From contig JALKBU010000386.1 of the NCBI GenBank assembly GCA_023091735.1, positions 1-43,846 on the forward strand: a DNA stretch of 43,846 nucleotides, read 5' to 3'. Both the position numbers and the translations under genes were made by a program. The notes beneath the pieces were generated by a model. That model was not told the DNA's origin, did no database searches, and saw only the letters and a list, made by a program, of their open reading frames with translations. Each line of letters starts with the position of its first letter. Position 1 is the first letter of the stretch. Shown here piece after piece: positions 10,291 to 19,304 of the stretch. The stretch is from Trichomonas tenax (lineage: Eukaryota > Parabasalia > Trichomonadida > Trichomonadidae).

Positions 10291-10548
10291 TTACATGACA
10301 TTGTCACATTTACACAATAAAATTACCTCTTTGTGAACATTACATGTCATATTCATATTAACAATTTAAATTCGATAAAATTACGTGACAAAATTATTTT
10401 TTTGACAAATTTTACGAAACAAATAGTCAAAATCGACAAGTTTACACGACAATTATTTTTTGAAAAATGCTTTTGATTACTTATGATATGGTATCAAATC
10501 ACAACTTTTTAAAATTAATTAAAACAACATAATAAATTTTACATGACA
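10291..10548 (-). promoter_or_regulatory. Array of TTACRTGWCA motifs upstream of the CFAP36-like gene
   Basis: The 351-base gap between the CFAP36-like gene (starts 10262) and TAF1 (ends 10614) contains TTACATGACA at 10291-10300, TTACATGTCA at 10340-10349, TTACGTGACA at 10381-10390, the variant TTACACGACA at 10442-10451, and TTACATGACA at 10539-10548. All are in the same orientation on the + strand, with further TGACA half-sites between them. Both flanking genes are on the minus strand, so this is the promoter of the CFAP36-like gene plus the TAF1 3' region. Confidence 0.6.
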
Positions 10549-10613
10549 TATATTATATTTTTTCAACGACAACTATAAAATTACATATCTCCGAATATAA
10601 ATTAAATAATTCC

Positions 10614-13600
10614 TTATTCATTCTTTTCACGCTTGTACGCTTCAACTCTTCTGACAAAATTCATGCATGCTTGGTCGATTCTTTGAAGGATTTCCGGAGA
10701 TAAGCAGAATGATAATATTTTATCGGGATCTTTAACAAGCATGACTTGGTGCTCTGTGAGAATGAATCTTTGGACCTGCAGATCCTTGTTCTTCTTAAGT
10801 TGTTGCCTTGTTCTTCTAAGCTTGTCTTGAAGTGTCTTCTTTTGTTGGAAGAGAATGTTACTGACAAAGTCATCATTTGAGGTTTTACTTTGCTCCTGAG
10901 TGTTGACATCATTTTCTAATCTTTCGAGTTTCTGGATTTGGTGAGGCTGTCTTTCCCATGATATTGAGACATCGAGCTTCTTATCTTTGTATGAAATGTT
11001 GATAAGCTTTGCAACTTTCCTCATTCTGCAATTTTCAAAGCCAAGTTCACTCCAATCGACATCGAAGTGGTGTGTTGCAACTCCATAAGGGACAAGTTCC
11101 TTCGGATCACCTGTATCTGCTTTGACTTGAGTTGATTCTGTTTCAGTAAGGGAATTAACATCAACAGTTTCTTCCTCGGCATCATCCGAATCTGATGACA
11201 AGTTATTCAAACGTTCTAACTGCAATGACAAATCATCGAGCCTATCCATTTCTTTGAAGTCCTGATCTTTCGAAATCTTTTGTGTCGAAATGAAGTTGAG
11301 ATTGTTATCGAATGTCTCTTGATAGATCTTCTTGTATTCATCTCTTTTTGCTTGATATTCGTTACGAGGTCCACGAGCATATTTCTCAGTATCTTCTGTT
11401 TGAATACCTTGCTGAGCTTGCGAAGATGTGATTTCTCTCAGGAGCTTTACTTTATCCCAACGAGATAACAATTGAATCTTTTCATGTGGGATGTGATAGC
11501 TCAAAAGTTTCTCATTCAATTGGGCGATGTGAAGAACACGAAGATCGGAGTCTGTTCCATATCTGGCCTTTTTCTGTTGGTTGGTTGTTTCTCCTTCTTG
11601 TTTGCCTCTGCGACCTTTAGTACGAACAATCTGCTCGCCATCAGCACGTGTGACTTCCATCATCATTCCATCAAAGGCTTTTGTGAAGTTTTCCGTACGA
11701 GCCCATGGCGTTTTCATCAGCTCAAGTTCAATTTTTTCTGCAACTTTTTTCGTGAGTTCACCGCGGAGGTTCTTGATCTGTTGGTATACACGCTTTGAAC
11801 GAATCAGGAGCTTGACACCGTTGCGACGTAATTTCTTGTATCCAGCAAGCATGGATTGATAAGAACAAACATCTTCTGGATTAATATGAATTGTCTGGAA
11901 AAATTGATCCAAATCGATCTTGTTTGGTTCCCAGAAGCCATTACCGGATTCTCTATATGGTTTTGCAAATTTCTTGAGAACATCACGAAGCTTGAGTTCG
12001 TTCATGTCTGGGAAGAATTCTCTGAGAACTGATGAAACTTGGATTCGGCGACGCTTCGGGAACTGCTCTGTACCTCTGAAAATATTGACAAGAATCGCTG
12101 TGATGAAGTTAGTAATGAATGTTAACGTGATTTTCTTATTTGGTCTGAAAACTTTTGAACGAGCTTCAAGAAGACCAGCACAATAAAGAGAATCAATTTG
12201 TCTGAGATAGAATTTTGTGTTATCTTGTAAATCGCGGACTAAAAGGAAATCTGTTGGCTCAACTTCATGCTTTGCAAGTGGGATATCAAAAAGATTGCAC
12301 AAGATAGCTTCAACTGGTTTTGATTTGGGAATTTGAGCAAGGAACGGAGAAATTTTGTTTGGTTTAATATAATGAAGATTTGCATCAAGATATGTGCTTG
12401 CGATTTCATCTTCGGTACTTTGTTGCCAGTATGTGATCAACTTTGATGCCATACCAACATTCAGGATAAAAGCAGGATTTTCTGATGTTTGTTCAATGAG
12501 AATAATTTTTCCGTTCTTACCGGAAAGGCCCTTCATGTCTCTGAGGTATGGAGAGACTGTTTCACCATCTTCTTCATTCGTAATTGGATGAGCTGTATAT
12601 TCATATGTGATTCTAAGTGTTCGTCCGATTATTTGTTCTACATTCATTCTTGGATGATGCAGTGTTTCGATATTTGGAGGATTTGGTTCAATGAGTATGA
12701 GATTTAACGCAACATCTGAGTGTTGGATATCGAGGGTTGGTCTGGATAAATTATTTTCTTGTAATGATGTATAATACTTGGGATTCTCAAATTGAAGATT
12801 GTTCCAGTCGAGCATTGCCTGGTATGTGTTCTGTTGTGCTTGCGTTGATCCTTCGTTTGTAGATTCGGTGAATTTGATTAATTTGTCCGATCGATCTAAA
12901 ACAAGTGGAATATTTGGTGCATCGCTCTGGTTGCTGATAATTCCGAAGCGTTGCTTTAAAAGCTCTTGGTTCATATAAAAAGCACGTAAAGGCTGTTGTG
13001 GCTGTGTATTTTGCTTTGGGTATTGATTAGGCAGCGTCTGTGGTGATGGTATTGGTCTGGGTTGCATTTGTGGTCGTTGCATGGCCGGATTTTGCATTTG
13101 ATACATTTGATTTTGCATTAAACTATATTGTATAATATTTGGATTCACTTGCGGCGTAGGCTTGCTATCAATTACCGGGTTAGGAATCATTCTATTTGCA
13201 TATTGCTGCGGATATGGCTGTGGCATTGTGAACTGCGGCGTGACCATAGGATGGACCTGCTGCTGTTGCTGTGGATACTGAATCGGAATTGGTGGTCTAT
13301 TGACCGGATTTTGAATTTGTGGATGTGGAGGAGGTAGATTACGTGGCTGATTCTGTTTTTTTGGGATGTAATGGAGGTGAGTAAACTCTTTTTCATTCAC
13401 AAGTGAAAATATAGGAAACTTAAAATTAGTTCCTTCAGGTTTCAGCTTTTGAATCGTCACGATTGAAGTTTCTTTGATCTCATCAGAGGATTCCTGTATT
13501 GCGTGCGTGTTGGTTTTCCTCGTAGGCGGTGGAAGTGTTGCCTGATCTTTTTCATTATCTAATTTTTGTTTGCTTCTAATGCCTCGGGACCTCGTGTACG

Positions 13601-13703
13601 GACGCCGGTTCTCATCTATGTTGATTTTGAAGTAGGAGAGGTAATATTTAGCCATGCCTTCGGCTGTTAAGGCAGCATAAATACTCTTCCCTTCACTCAG
13701 CAT
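10614..13703 (-). CDS. TAF1: TAF1 homologue, TFIID largest subunit (no bromodomains)
   Basis: 1029 residues, ATG at 13703. TAF1 is the scaffold of TFIID and helps recognise the initiator. Roughly residues 130-240 are Pro/Gln/Asn/Met-rich low complexity. The TAF1 core (DUF3591) follows. Recognisable blocks are TDFLLVRDLQDNTKFYLRQI (human [20 protein letters not shown]), the winged-helix-like RRRIQVSSVLREFFPDM, CSYQSMLAGYKKLRRNGVK, TPWARTENFTKAF (human APWNTTRAF), GTDSDLRVLHIAQLNEKLL (human GTDADLRRLSLKNAKQLL), and KIQLLSRWDKVKLLREI. The C-terminus is helical and has no CCHC zinc knuckle. There are no bromodomains and no human-type N-terminal kinase region, so the overall plan is closer to yeast Taf1 (about 1066 residues). 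Confidence 0.88.
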   Translation of the reverse strand: MLSEGKSIYAALTAEGMAKYYLSYFKINIDENRRPYTRSRGIRSKQKLDNEKDQATLPPPTRKTNTHAIQESSDEIKETSIVTIQKLKPEGTNFKFPIFSLVNEKEFTHLHYIPKKQNQPRNLPPPHPQIQNPVNRPPIPIQYPQQQQQVHPMVTPQFTMPQPYPQQYANRMIPNPVIDSKPTPQVNPNIIQYSLMQNQMYQMQNPAMQRPQMQPRPIPSPQTLPNQYPKQNTQPQQPLRAFYMNQELLKQRFGIISNQSDAPNIPLVLDRSDKLIKFTESTNEGSTQAQQNTYQAMLDWNNLQFENPKYYTSLQENNLSRPTLDIQHSDVALNLILIEPNPPNIETLHHPRMNVEQIIGRTLRITYEYTAHPITNEEDGETVSPYLRDMKGLSGKNGKIILIEQTSENPAFILNVGMASKLITYWQQSTEDEIASTYLDANLHYIKPNKISPFLAQIPKSKPVEAILCNLFDIPLAKHEVEPTDFLLVRDLQDNTKFYLRQIDSLYCAGLLEARSKVFRPNKKITLTFITNFITAILVNIFRGTEQFPKRRRIQVSSVLREFFPDMNELKLRDVLKKFAKPYRESGNGFWEPNKIDLDQFFQTIHINPEDVCSYQSMLAGYKKLRRNGVKLLIRSKRVYQQIKNLRGELTKKVAEKIELELMKTPWARTENFTKAFDGMMMEVTRADGEQIVRTKGRRGKQEGETTNQQKKARYGTDSDLRVLHIAQLNEKLLSYHIPHEKIQLLSRWDKVKLLREITSSQAQQGIQTEDTEKYARGPRNEYQAKRDEYKKIYQETFDNNLNFISTQKISKDQDFKEMDRLDDLSLQLERLNNLSSDSDDAEEETVDVNSLTETESTQVKADTGDPKELVPYGVATHHFDVDWSELGFENCRMRKVAKLINISYKDKKLDVSISWERQPHQIQKLERLENDVNTQEQSKTSNDDFVSNILFQQKKTLQDKLRRTRQQLKKNKDLQVQRFILTEHQVMLVKDPDKILSFCLSPEILQRIDQACMNFVRRVEAYKREKNE

Positions 13704-14219
13704 TAAAATTTAGAGTCAAACCGCAGGAGAATTCTTTTAAAAATTTTGAAGAATTTGTGGACAATTTGACATAAAATGAAACAGAAGATGACAAATGGCC
13801 ATTGAAAGTACAACTTTTTCTCTCAAATTTTCGATTTTGAAGATTACAGGAAACAAATAATTTTTTTTGACTAGATTTTGATTATATGAAGGGTTTGCTT
13901 TCAAGAATTTTACTCTACTTGAACTGCTTTTAGCGGTGCTTAAGCTTTATTAAGATATTAGAAAACAATTAATATTTTGACTAGAATTTTAATTTGAATA
14001 TCACTTCCTTCGGATAAGTGTTACAATAGTATGCTGCATGATTAATTTTAATAGTTATTAGTCATTTAAAAGATAATATTTTTTTCTCATAATAATTTTG
14101 CTATTATGTTGATCCAGGAACTATAATATGTTTTCATATGAGGATAATCAATCAATATTGTGAATTTGAAGAATTAAAAAAATATTGAATTAAATTTAAC
14201 ATGGTAATTTTACACAATA
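13704..14219. other. Intergenic spacer
   Basis: AT-rich, between two minus-strand genes, with no credible ORF or RNA. TGACA-type half-sites occur at about 13768-13800, but there is no full TTACRTGWCA motif. Confidence 0.5.
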
Positions 14220-16769
14220 TTATAATTGAGTGGATGCTTTATCTTCCATTAAAGGATACAGATCTGTTGCATTTGGAGGATCTTTCTTCCTATGTATATA
14301 TATAACTAATATCAAAACAAGAATTAGCAGAGAAAGAGGAAGCAATAGAAAAAGAATATAACTATGGTCGAAGGATGATATCGGGCTTGTTGTTATAGTG
14401 AAATTAACATCGCATTTGCCATATCCAATGAGATAATATGCAATTATCAGGTTCTTTCCTGGCTTGAAGTCATCAAATGATTCCTTTTGGATTGTTATAA
14501 TGGAAGTTTCATTTTCAAGATGCGTATAAAGTAATCTTTGTCCTCCGTACTTAAACATTTGTTTATATCCAACTTCTAGTGCTAATATTTGATCCTTTGC
14601 TTCTGATTTAGAAATATTGATTACAATATCTGAATCATTTGGAATATTTGGTAATTTGAAGTATAAATATTCATATTTGTTTGCAACTAAGTTTAACGAT
14701 TGGATCGAATTATTCTTGATTGGATTCATCCTTTCTTGGCATAGTGTTCCAGTATATCCTGATTTACATTTACGCTTGTGATCAGTTTTGTTGAATTTTA
14801 GAAATATTTCTTCGCTATGGGTATCAAAGTTACCACTTAAAATGACGGAAACACTAATTTTGTCAGCAAATAGCATATTATTACCGAATATATGTATAAA
14901 ATATTCACCGAGTTCTGTTTCGTTTGCAGGAATAGTGATTTGTTCAATTGTCGAGTGAGTCTCTTCTCTGTTATTTCCATATATGAATTGATGCGAAGGA
15001 GTTTCGATTATCAAATCGATATCAGCTGCAAGTGGTATTTTACTTTCAGGATCGAGAGCTGGATCTAAATAAACTATTGTGCATCTAATATCTCTTTTTT
15101 TGTGTCTATTTGTTGCTTTATATAAATAATGCACGTTACTTTCTATTGTAAGATTGTCAATAAGTTTGTAAGTTATGTTTGTTTCATTGATTTGAAGTAT
15201 CGAATCTAATTTGGGAATTCCAAAGCCAACTGATAAATCTGGGAGCTGAGCTCTATATCTTGGTATATTTTGGCACGAATGTATTAAAGCACATTTCAAT
15301 AATTTTGATGTTGGAAAGAAAGATAAACCTGTTCCTTTGATGGTTGTTGGATAATATCCTTCTTGGTAATATTGTGATATTAATGCTGCTGCTCCAGCAA
15401 TTAATGGTGCAGCCATTGAAGTACCTGTCCTTGTTGCAACAATCCTTTCTGATTTTGCTTCTGCAGACACGATGTAGTTAGAAGGGGCAACTAAATCAGG
15501 CTTTAAAATACCGACATCATTCGGACCTTTCGATGAATAATCAGAATAATCGATATTTCCTATTGGTATATATGTTACTGAAAAAGTGTTTTTGGTCAAA
15601 TACTCATAACTTAAATTATGATGTGTCCAAAACACTGGAACTTGGGATTTTTCACACCTGAATCTAGATTCACTTTGAATTAAAAATGCCAATGCCTCAC
15701 TTCCATTAAGCGACTCAAGAAAGTCGCATGTGTTCTTGTCATGTTTCATAAAGAAAAATGATTTGTTGTTCATTTGATGCGAAAATGAAAAATTGGAGAA
15801 ATAACTTTGCTTCTCGAAGCGATGTTTTGCAAAGAAATCTTGCGACCAAGTTGTTTGCGTGATGAATTGGCAACTTCCGTCAGAAAAATTGAAATAAACT
15901 TTGCGATTCATTACGTTTTCAATCTTCCCTGACAATGGATGCGTTGTTCCACCCACAGAGAGAACATTCTTGCTTCCAGAAGGCTGAAAAACAGAGAATT
16001 GCTCACCTGTGTTTCCGCAAGCATAAACAAACAATATGTCTGGATTTTTCTCAGCAATATAATCATACATTGCGCGAATATCTGTGCTTTCAATAGGATA
16101 ACCCCAGGAGCACGAAAAGATCCTTGAACCCAGTTTCCTCATAGTTTTCATCACCTCATTGATATCATATTCTGTATCAGAATCATCAAGATATTGCTTA
16201 GTTCCAATATCGACAAAATATAATTTAGATTTTGGAGCAATTCCATTATAAATGGAATAAGGGAGCGTCTGAGCATCACCAGATATGATTCCTGCGACAT
16301 GTGTTCCATGTCCTCCAGGTCTATCTTTGTTGTCTCCTAATATTTCATATCGAATTACTTTTCGATGATTAAAATTTGTCTGATTAAAAGGTGGTTCGAT
16401 TTTATCATCTTTGAAGTATGGGGAATCCATGTCAATGCCAGTATCGACCGATGTAATGATTTGATTTTGGCCATTCAAATTTTTTACATTTAATTTACGA
16501 TAATTTTGTATATATTCATCCTTTATGATCGATCTTTCATCGCCATCTTGTATGTATCCGGCTGACCATCTGTTAAGCGGAATAAAACCGAATTTTGGTT
16601 TGAAATCTTGATAAAGACTTGGATTAAACAATTCATTTTCGGATTCCTCGAATGCTGTACTTGAGTTGACTACGCCTGTGCCAGATTTTGGTCTTGAAAC
16701 AAAGGCGAAGAATAAGAAAATCAAGTAAAAAATATTATTTACATGACGAATATTTATTTTACATGTCAA
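14220..16769 (-). CDS. Subtilisin-like serine protease (family S8), C-terminal membrane anchor, no ATG start in frame
   Basis: The open frame is 849 codons and begins with TTG at 16769. The catalytic triad is complete: D109 in SVDTGID, H157 in GGHGTHVAG, S451 in GTSMAAP. Residues about 13-24 (IFYLIFLFFAFV) look like a signal peptide core. Many NxS/T sites, a Cys pair in KRKCKSGYTGTLCQERM (EGF-like remnant), and a strong membrane helix near 806-828 followed by RKK suggest a type I surface or vacuolar protease. Oddity: no in-frame ATG occurs until M114 (16430), which lies after the catalytic Asp, and a TAA closes the frame just 5' of the TTG. Upstream ATGs in other frames hit stops quickly. Either a non-AUG start, a short unseen upstream exon, or start-codon loss must apply. 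Confidence 0.9.
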   Translation of the reverse strand: MTCKINIRHVNNIFYLIFLFFAFVSRPKSGTGVVNSSTAFEESENELFNPSLYQDFKPKFGFIPLNRWSAGYIQDGDERSIIKDEYIQNYRKLNVKNLNGQNQIITSVDTGIDMDSPYFKDDKIEPPFNQTNFNHRKVIRYEILGDNKDRPGGHGTHVAGIISGDAQTLPYSIYNGIAPKSKLYFVDIGTKQYLDDSDTEYDINEVMKTMRKLGSRIFSCSWGYPIESTDIRAMYDYIAEKNPDILFVYACGNTGEQFSVFQPSGSKNVLSVGGTTHPLSGKIENVMNRKVYFNFSDGSCQFITQTTWSQDFFAKHRFEKQSYFSNFSFSHQMNNKSFFFMKHDKNTCDFLESLNGSEALAFLIQSESRFRCEKSQVPVFWTHHNLSYEYLTKNTFSVTYIPIGNIDYSDYSSKGPNDVGILKPDLVAPSNYIVSAEAKSERIVATRTGTSMAAPLIAGAAALISQYYQEGYYPTTIKGTGLSFFPTSKLLKCALIHSCQNIPRYRAQLPDLSVGFGIPKLDSILQINETNITYKLIDNLTIESNVHYLYKATNRHKKRDIRCTIVYLDPALDPESKIPLAADIDLIIETPSHQFIYGNNREETHSTIEQITIPANETELGEYFIHIFGNNMLFADKISVSVILSGNFDTHSEEIFLKFNKTDHKRKCKSGYTGTLCQERMNPIKNNSIQSLNLVANKYEYLYFKLPNIPNDSDIVINISKSEAKDQILALEVGYKQMFKYGGQRLLYTHLENETSIITIQKESFDDFKPGKNLIIAYYLIGYGKCDVNFTITTSPISSFDHSYILFLLLPLSLLILVLILVIYIHRKKDPPNATDLYPLMEDKASTQL
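16739..16768. promoter_or_regulatory. Paired TTACATGACG / TTACATGTCA motifs at the subtilisin 5' end
   Basis: TTACATGACG at 16739-16748 and an exact TTACATGTCA at 16759-16768, 20 bases apart. They sit over the putative 5' end of the subtilisin frame, which supports this being promoter or leader rather than coding sequence. Confidence 0.5.
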
Positions 16770-17288
16770 TTTGAATTAATTTTTGGCAACATTTTTGACG
16801 ACTTTTGAGGAATTATATTATTTATCGATATCAATGGCCAAACATCATTATAAATACTCCAGTTTTGTAATGTCTTTTATGTAGTTAAAAATAATGAATT
16901 CAGGTACAATCAAAAGTTCTCAAATCAAATCCCAATAAATGGTGTCCGAATAACTGTGAACTTCTCGGTTTAGGATGAACATGTAAAATCTCTGATTGCA
17001 TTGATAGATGCACTATTGGCTAAAACATATATTTTCATTGTTTGGCACTCTTATCATTAAAGTGCAGCCTATGAAATTGAAAATAATATTTTCACCATTT
17101 CTTTAATCAAAAATTTGCAAATATCATTTTGTACATCGATATTTGATGTTTAAAAGCTATTCTTTAAAGCAAATTTATAGATTGGTGTTCATTAATTTAA
17201 TTCAAGCTAAACATATTGATATTTTATATTGCTTCTTTATTGAGAATTTCTGGTATAGAACTTATAACTTCATTATATATATATTTTA
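16770..17288. other. Intergenic spacer
   Basis: AT-rich with no supported gene. The small + strand ORF at 17143-17325 is compositionally like the surrounding non-coding DNA and overlaps the end of the surface-protein fragment. Confidence 0.5.
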
Positions 17289-18229
17289 TTATAGTATAAG
17301 TGAAAGTTGTAATACTAGTAGATAGGACATTATTCTGTAATAGTTACCAACAATGATCGTGACTGCATGTAAATCAATGAGCTTAGGATATGTGCATTCA
17401 TTTTTACGACAATAAAATTCAAACTGTGGTACTTCTTCAATTTTAGAGTACATAGATAATATTGAAGGAGCATCAGCATTAATATTTCTTGAATCCATAT
17501 AACATCCGAACATATATAAATCATTCATTGTTTGAATGGTATATTCTGCTGTGTTGTTTTTAAATACGCAATATATAAATGTGGTACTCGGCATTTGAAA
17601 AACATCGGATGGGCAATAATTATCGATAAAGTTGCAGTATGAACAAGTAAATAAGTGTGAACTGTCAACTCTTAACAAAACAATCCATGTCTCATCTCCA
17701 CTTGCAATAGCAGAAGTACTGCTATTCGTTAAATAGCTAAATGATAGATTCACAGGTGCAGAAGGATACTGAAAATAATATACTTTTTCGACTGCTAAAT
17801 TAAATGTGAGATTTGATCGTTTCATTTCAATTTCACCGCTTCTTTGGGTAAAAACATTATTCGAATCAATATCCTCGTCTCCATAACTGACTAAGGATAC
17901 ATATATGGCGTAGTTTGGGGATGAATCACCTCGTTCAGCGTATTGAGTAAATGCGGATATTTCATTTGCATCCAAATTGTGGTGGCAGTTATATTGTTGT
18001 AAGCAGGATCCATATTGATAGATATATGCAAAAGACGCTGAGTAAAAATAATCAGATTGAATAACAGTTGCAGTACAATTCTCAAAAGTATTTTTTTCTA
18101 TTAAGGTTTTTATGAGATCTTTTTTGCTGATATTTTCCAATCAGCTCCAGGATTTAAGTTGTACAGGCCATTAGGATGTATACTTTGTGATATCAAATAA
18201 CCTGTACAGAGATTCACTAAGTTATTCAT
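17289..18229 (-). pseudogene. Broken surface-protein fragment with FxxN repeats (Pmp-like or right-handed beta-helix type)
   Basis: The intact-looking frame (to 18140) starts with TTG, not ATG. Directly upstream, in another frame, an ATG at 18229 begins MNNLVNLCTGYLISQ and runs through NGLYNLNPGADWKISAKK before meeting a stop. The two frames join at a run of six A residues on the coding strand (18120-18125); one more A would fuse them, so a 1-base deletion is likely. The downstream part is rich in Cys, Ser, Tyr and Asn, with FENC, FIDN and FKNN units spaced like the FxxN repeats of trichomonad polymorphic-membrane-like surface proteins. It has no full ectodomain and ends in a short hydrophobic stretch (SYLLVLQLSLIL). 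It is most likely a remnant of a larger family member. Confidence 0.55.
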
Positions 18230-18289
18230 CTTGAATATAGATCCCACTTTTTCCCCAAAGTATGCAATTTCTATTCATCCTGAAAAGTA

Positions 18290-19304
18290 TTTATTATTGA
18301 AACAAATTTTTTAAAAAATATTTTTGCAATTTAGATATTTTACTAAAAAACGAATTTATGCAAAAATATATCATAAATTTTAATACATTTTAGATGCTGA
18401 ATGTAATTTTACCATTAAATAAGCAATTTTGATTTTTCAATTTTCAAAATAAAATCATGAACAATGAATGAAATCCATTCTAATTAAAACAGACTAATTA
18501 GACTGATCATAGAAACAGGATGCAATGCTTAAATATATCAAAATTTTCAAAAATGTCAAAATTTCATATTCATAAAATGAGTTGATAAGCTCGTTTTAGA
18601 TATGATTATAAAGGTAGAAGTATTTACTCAAAGAAAAAGAACGTTATTTTATAAAAACATTATTAATGAAATCTTAAATAGAGATATTGATAGTTTTATA
18701 TCTGTAATTGAAACGAAGAACCGATATAAATTACATGTACTTCTATAAATATGCATAAATCATCGTAAAACATGAAGATAATAATCGGATCTTAAAAACC
18801 CTCTGTAGTGGCCCTTAACAAATTTGTGAGTGATCAGCAGAATGTTAGTAGCAGTTGTGTGTAGAAGATGGAGCAAAAAAATCGGCAAAATTTTGTGGTA
18901 CAAATTTCGAATTTTAACATGTAAGTTTCAAGACGGATTCCGACGCCAGATACTCTTGTAGAAAGCAACTGGTAACGCCAAGGCTAGAAACCAACAAAGT
19001 TTAAAAATCGCAATATCTTGTGAATTATTTTAGTCTAGAGCACTTAAATTGATTCCATTATAAATTCGCTGAGTTATATTTTTGAATGTGCCATATAGAA
19101 ATGCCTATTTTTGAATCCTCATTGAGACAGCAAAACTCAACTTCGGCCGAGGCCAAAAAAGTGAGATTTTTAATAACGTTCATTCTGCTACAGTACCTTT
19201 TTTTTCATATTATTGAAATCAGTTTTAATATGTGTTTCGTATCATTTTATGAATCATTAGAAGTGAGTTATAACATAAGTTTTTATTTAGGATTATTTTC
19301 CATT
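18290..19304. other. Long intergenic region with a compositionally distinct block at about 18795-19170
   Basis: No supported gene. The left part is very AT-rich. Between about 18795 and 19170 the GC content rises and the sequence looks unlike neighbouring spacers (GTAGTGGCCCTTA near 18808, a CGGCCGAGGCC palindrome-like patch near 19146). Neither strand has a long ORF. It may be a dispersed repeat or an unknown non-coding RNA. No terminal inverted repeats were found by eye. Confidence 0.3.

Noticed and set aside
12489..12707. Antisense ORFs inside TAF1
   Set aside because: They overlap a long, conserved coding frame on the other strand and have no recognisable content.
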